From Paracoccaceae bacterium (GTDB lineage: Bacteria; Pseudomonadota; Alphaproteobacteria; Rhodobacterales; Rhodobacteraceae), in assembly GCA_007123625.1 (NCBI GenBank), contig SKKS01000045.1:1-6673 (forward strand): 6,673 nucleotides of DNA, read 5' to 3'. Shown here piece after piece: positions 4,861 through 6,673 of this stretch (the first letter of the stretch is position 1; each line of letters starts with the position of its first letter). The notes under the pieces were generated by a model. That model ran no database searches. It was not told where the DNA came from and saw only the letters and a program-made list of their open reading frames with translations. The translations under genes were made by a program, and so were the position numbers.

Positions 4861-5972
4861 AACGCTTCCTCCCACTCGCCCTCGGCGGTGCTGTCCTGCA
4901 CCACGCCACCGCCCACATTGGCCAGCACGCCCCCGTCGGGATACAGACGCAAGGTGCGGATTGCCACCGACCAGCACTGATCGCCCTTCGCCGCGCCGTA
5001 CGGGGCCGCCCACCCCACCGCACCGCAATAGACCCCGCGCGACTGCGGCTCCAGCTCGGCGATGATCTGCATGGCGCGGATCTTCGGTGCCCCGGTGACC
5101 GACCCGCAGGGAAACAGCGCCGCCATCAGCGCGTCCAGACCCGCGCCGGGGCGCAGGCGCCCGCGGATACGGCTGCTCATCTGGTGCACGGTGGCAAAGC
5201 TTTCGACGGTGAACAGTTCCGGCACCGAGACCGAGCCGATCTCGCTGATCCGCCCGATGTCGTTGCGCAAAAGGTCCACGATCATCAGGTTCTCGGCGAG
5301 CACCTTGTCACTTTCGGTCAGTGCCGCCGCCAGCCGGGCATCCTCGACCGGGTCGGCGCTGCGCGGCGCGGTGCCCTTCATGGGGCGGCTTTCGATCACC
5401 CCGTCGGTGATGCGAAAGAACAGCTCGGGGCTGCGCGAGACGATCACCGGGCCCATACCAAGATCAACAAACGCGCCATAGCCCACGTCCTGCCGCGCGC
5501 GCAGCGCCCCGTACAGCCCCAGCGCCGACCCCGCCGCCAGCCGCGCGGCCATCGGGAAGGTCAGGTTCACCTGATAGCAATCGCCCGCCGCGATGTACTC
5601 CAGCAGCCGCGCGCACGCCGCGTCATACGCCGCGCGCGCCATACGCGGGACCGGCGCGTCCAGCCGGACCGCATCGCTCGCCTGGGCCGCCTGTGCCTGC
5701 ACGGCGCCGGCCTGTTCCGGGGCGTCACAAATGGCCAGCAGAACCAGCGGCTCTGCGCTGGCCTCAGGTTTCAGGCACGCGCGCAGGCGCGGCTCGAAGG
5801 CATAGCCTGCCTCATACGCCAGATAGCCCGCCACCCAGGCCCCGGCGACGCGCGCGGCCTCGGCGCGTTCCAGCACGGGCGCGACCTCGTCCAGGGTCCA
5901 GGCGCACAACACCTCGCGCGGGGCGGCGAAAACCGCCGCCTGCCCTCCGGGTCCATGTTCGATGACGATCAC
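4818..5972 (-). CDS. pabB: Aminodeoxychorismate synthase component I
   Basis: A 384-aa chorismate-binding enzyme that aminates chorismate to 4-amino-4-deoxychorismate, using ammonia from a glutamine amidotransferase partner (PabA or TrpG), the first committed step to p-aminobenzoate and folate. The C-terminal chorismate-binding domain is complete: SRSPELFFR (179-187), RPMKGTAPR with K199 matching the PabB-specific lysine nucleophile (E. coli K274), LAENLMIVDLLRND (225-238), FATVHQMSS (259-267), FPCGSVTGAPK (287-297), and GGGVVQDSTAEGEWEEA near the end. The presence of K199 argues for PabB over anthranilate or isochorismate synthases. The N-terminal region is shorter than in E. coli PabB (453 aa) but includes a YEAGYAFEPR segment usual in alphaproteobacterial forms. 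The start is GTG at 5972, giving MIVIEHGPGG, with GGGAAG five bases upstream. The stop lies within pabC. No amidotransferase gene is in the window. Confidence 0.93.
   Translation of the reverse strand: MIVIEHGPGGQAAVFAAPREVLCAWTLDEVAPVLERAEAARVAGAWVAGYLAYEAGYAFEPRLRACLKPEASAEPLVLLAICDAPEQAGAVQAQAAQASDAVRLDAPVPRMARAAYDAACARLLEYIAAGDCYQVNLTFPMAARLAAGSALGLYGALRARQDVGYGAFVDLGMGPVIVSRSPELFFRITDGVIESRPMKGTAPRSADPVEDARLAAALTESDKVLAENLMIVDLLRNDIGRISEIGSVSVPELFTVESFATVHQMSSRIRGRLRPGAGLDALMAALFPCGSVTGAPKIRAMQIIAELEPQSRGVYCGAVGWAAPYGAAKGDQCWSVAIRTLRLYPDGGVLANVGGGVVQDSTAEGEWEEALWKARYMQGLTTPG
4868..4872 (-). promoter_or_regulatory. Ribosome binding site of pabC inside pabB
   Basis: GGAGG on the minus strand, seven bases before the GTG at 4860, lies within the pabB coding sequence. 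It decides the pabC start and supports reading the two genes as a translationally coupled pair. Confidence 0.65.
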
Positions 5973-6046
5973 TGCCGCTTCCCGTTGCCCCGAGTCGGTC
6001 GCGCGCCCCGTGGCGCACCGGGCCGGTTAGCATGTTTGCCGAGGGG

Positions 6047-6080
6047 CTGGTAGGGTGGGCAGCATGGCCCACCCTGCCGG
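6047..6080. repeat. Perfect 9-bp inverted repeat, possible REP-like element or terminator
   Basis: AGGGTGGGC (6052-6060) and GCCCACCCT (6067-6075) are perfect inverted copies around the loop AGCATG. As plus-strand RNA the stem can extend to about 14 pairs (6047-6080) with G-U pairs. It lies 15 nt past the stop of the GcvT-type gene and about 75 nt upstream of pabB, so it may mark the transcript boundary. There is no T-run on the minus strand. GTAGGGTGGGC-type palindromes are, from memory, common dispersed intergenic repeats in several Proteobacteria. Confidence 0.55.
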
Positions 6081-6090
6081 AAACCGCGCC

Positions 6091-6673
6091 CTATGCGCGC
6101 ATGCGCGCGCTGGTCGGATCATACATCGGCTTCAGGCTGGCGCGGGCACCGATGCGACGGCCCGCCACCTCGATCTGCCAGTCCGAAGCCAACAGCGCCG
6201 CCGCATCCTCGCCCTTGCACGGCACATATCCCATGCCCACCGCAGCGCCCAGATGGTGGCCATAGGCGCCAGAGCTGAGGTAGCCGACCACCGCGCCGTC
6301 GCGCAGGATCGGTTCCTTGTGATAGAGCATCGGTTCGGGGTCGTTCAGCAGGAACTGCAGCATCCGGTATTCGGGGCCGGTTTCGCGCCGCCGCACCACC
6401 GCGTCGCGGCCGATGAAACCGGGCTTGTCGGTCTTCACCGCAAAGCCCAGACCCGCGTCGATGACATGGTCTTCGCAGGTGATGTCGTGGCCGAAATGGC
6501 GGAAGGCCTTTTCGATCCGGCAGCAATCCATCGCGTGCATGCCGCACAGTTTCAGCCCTGCCTCGGCGCCGGCTTCCATCAGGGTTTCAAACGCATGCAC
6601 CGCCATGTCGGTGCTGACATAGACCTCCCAGCCCAACTCGCCCACATAGGACACGCGGTGCGCGCGCGCGAGG
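6091..6673 (-). CDS. GcvT-domain protein, C-terminal part (dimethylglycine/sarcosine dehydrogenase type), partial
   Basis: The window holds the last 193 codons of a longer gene; the frame stays open to the right edge, where it reads LARAHRVSYVGELGWEVY. That motif is the equivalent of the folate-binding glycine-cleavage T-protein signature (YTGExGxE-like). The C-terminal barrel segment follows: GFIGRDAVVRRRE, then YHKEPILRDGAVVGYLSSG, AYGHHLGAAVGMGYV, and a terminal YDPTSARMRA. This combination is typical of the C-terminal half of large (about 800 aa) FAD-dependent dimethylglycine or sarcosine dehydrogenases, where this domain passes the released C1 unit to tetrahydrofolate. The FAD domain is outside the window, so a stand-alone aminomethyltransferase or another GcvT-fusion protein remains possible, and substrate cannot be assigned. 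The apparent GTG at 6654 is inside a conserved segment and is not a start. The same-strand genes pabB and pabC follow after 118 bp. Confidence 0.85.
   Translation of the reverse strand, partial: LARAHRVSYVGELGWEVYVSTDMAVHAFETLMEAGAEAGLKLCGMHAMDCCRIEKAFRHFGHDITCEDHVIDAGLGFAVKTDKPGFIGRDAVVRRRETGPEYRMLQFLLNDPEPMLYHKEPILRDGAVVGYLSSGAYGHHLGAAVGMGYVPCKGEDAAALLASDWQIEVAGRRIGARASLKPMYDPTSARMRA

Noticed and set aside
4677..6053. A long plus-strand open frame (458 codons) opposite pabB
   Set aside because: It is the antisense of well-supported pabB, rich in Arg, His, Ala and Gln, and has no recognisable motif. Long antisense frames are expected at this GC content.
6092..6110. 19-nt alternating purine-pyrimidine tract containing the palindrome GCGCGCATGCGCGC, as a Z-DNA or regulatory site
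   Set aside because: It codes for the conserved C-terminal end and stop of the GcvT-type protein, and such tracts are common in GC-rich coding sequence.

Overview
The window is GC-rich (about two-thirds G+C by eye), with dense coding and strong codon bias toward G/C at third positions. Protein sequences such as the COQ10-type protein, the fabG-acpP pair and the GcvT-type C-terminus look like those of Alphaproteobacteria, most likely the order Rhodobacterales (Roseobacter/Rhodobacter relatives). This is recognition from memory, not a database search. There is no transposase, integrase, phage gene, CRISPR array, rRNA or tRNA, and the genes look like ordinary vertically inherited chromosomal genes.

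Layout from left to right: (1) the first 12 codons of a probable exported protein on the minus strand (1-36). (2) hpt, purine salvage, minus strand. (3) A COQ10/START-family ubiquinone-binding protein, plus strand, divergent from hpt. (4) acpP and fabG, minus strand, the acyl carrier protein and 3-oxoacyl-ACP reductase of fatty acid synthesis. They are 233 bp apart, with a recognisable promoter and a GC-rich hairpin in the acpP leader. (5) A MOFRL-family glycerate 2-kinase, plus strand, divergent from fabG across a 216-bp gap. (6) A gene-free 250-bp gap packed with inverted repeats, between the convergent kinase and pabC. (7) pabB and pabC, minus strand, overlapping by 43 nt and both starting with GTG, which make p-aminobenzoate for folate. 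(8) A perfect 9-bp inverted repeat and then the C-terminal part of a GcvT-domain protein on the minus strand (dimethylglycine/sarcosine dehydrogenase type), cut by the right edge.

Functional links: fabG and acpP act in the same elongation cycle. pabB and pabC act consecutively from chorismate to p-aminobenzoate. The neighbouring GcvT-type protein probably uses tetrahydrofolate as C1 acceptor, so the right third has a folate/one-carbon theme. The remaining genes (purine salvage, quinone function, glycerate phosphorylation) are housekeeping genes without an evident shared pathway.

I do not see an undescribed defence, mobile or biosynthetic system here. What deserves a second look is non-coding: the acpP leader, the hairpin cluster between the kinase and pabC, and the inverted repeat near 6050-6080 that resembles a dispersed repeat.
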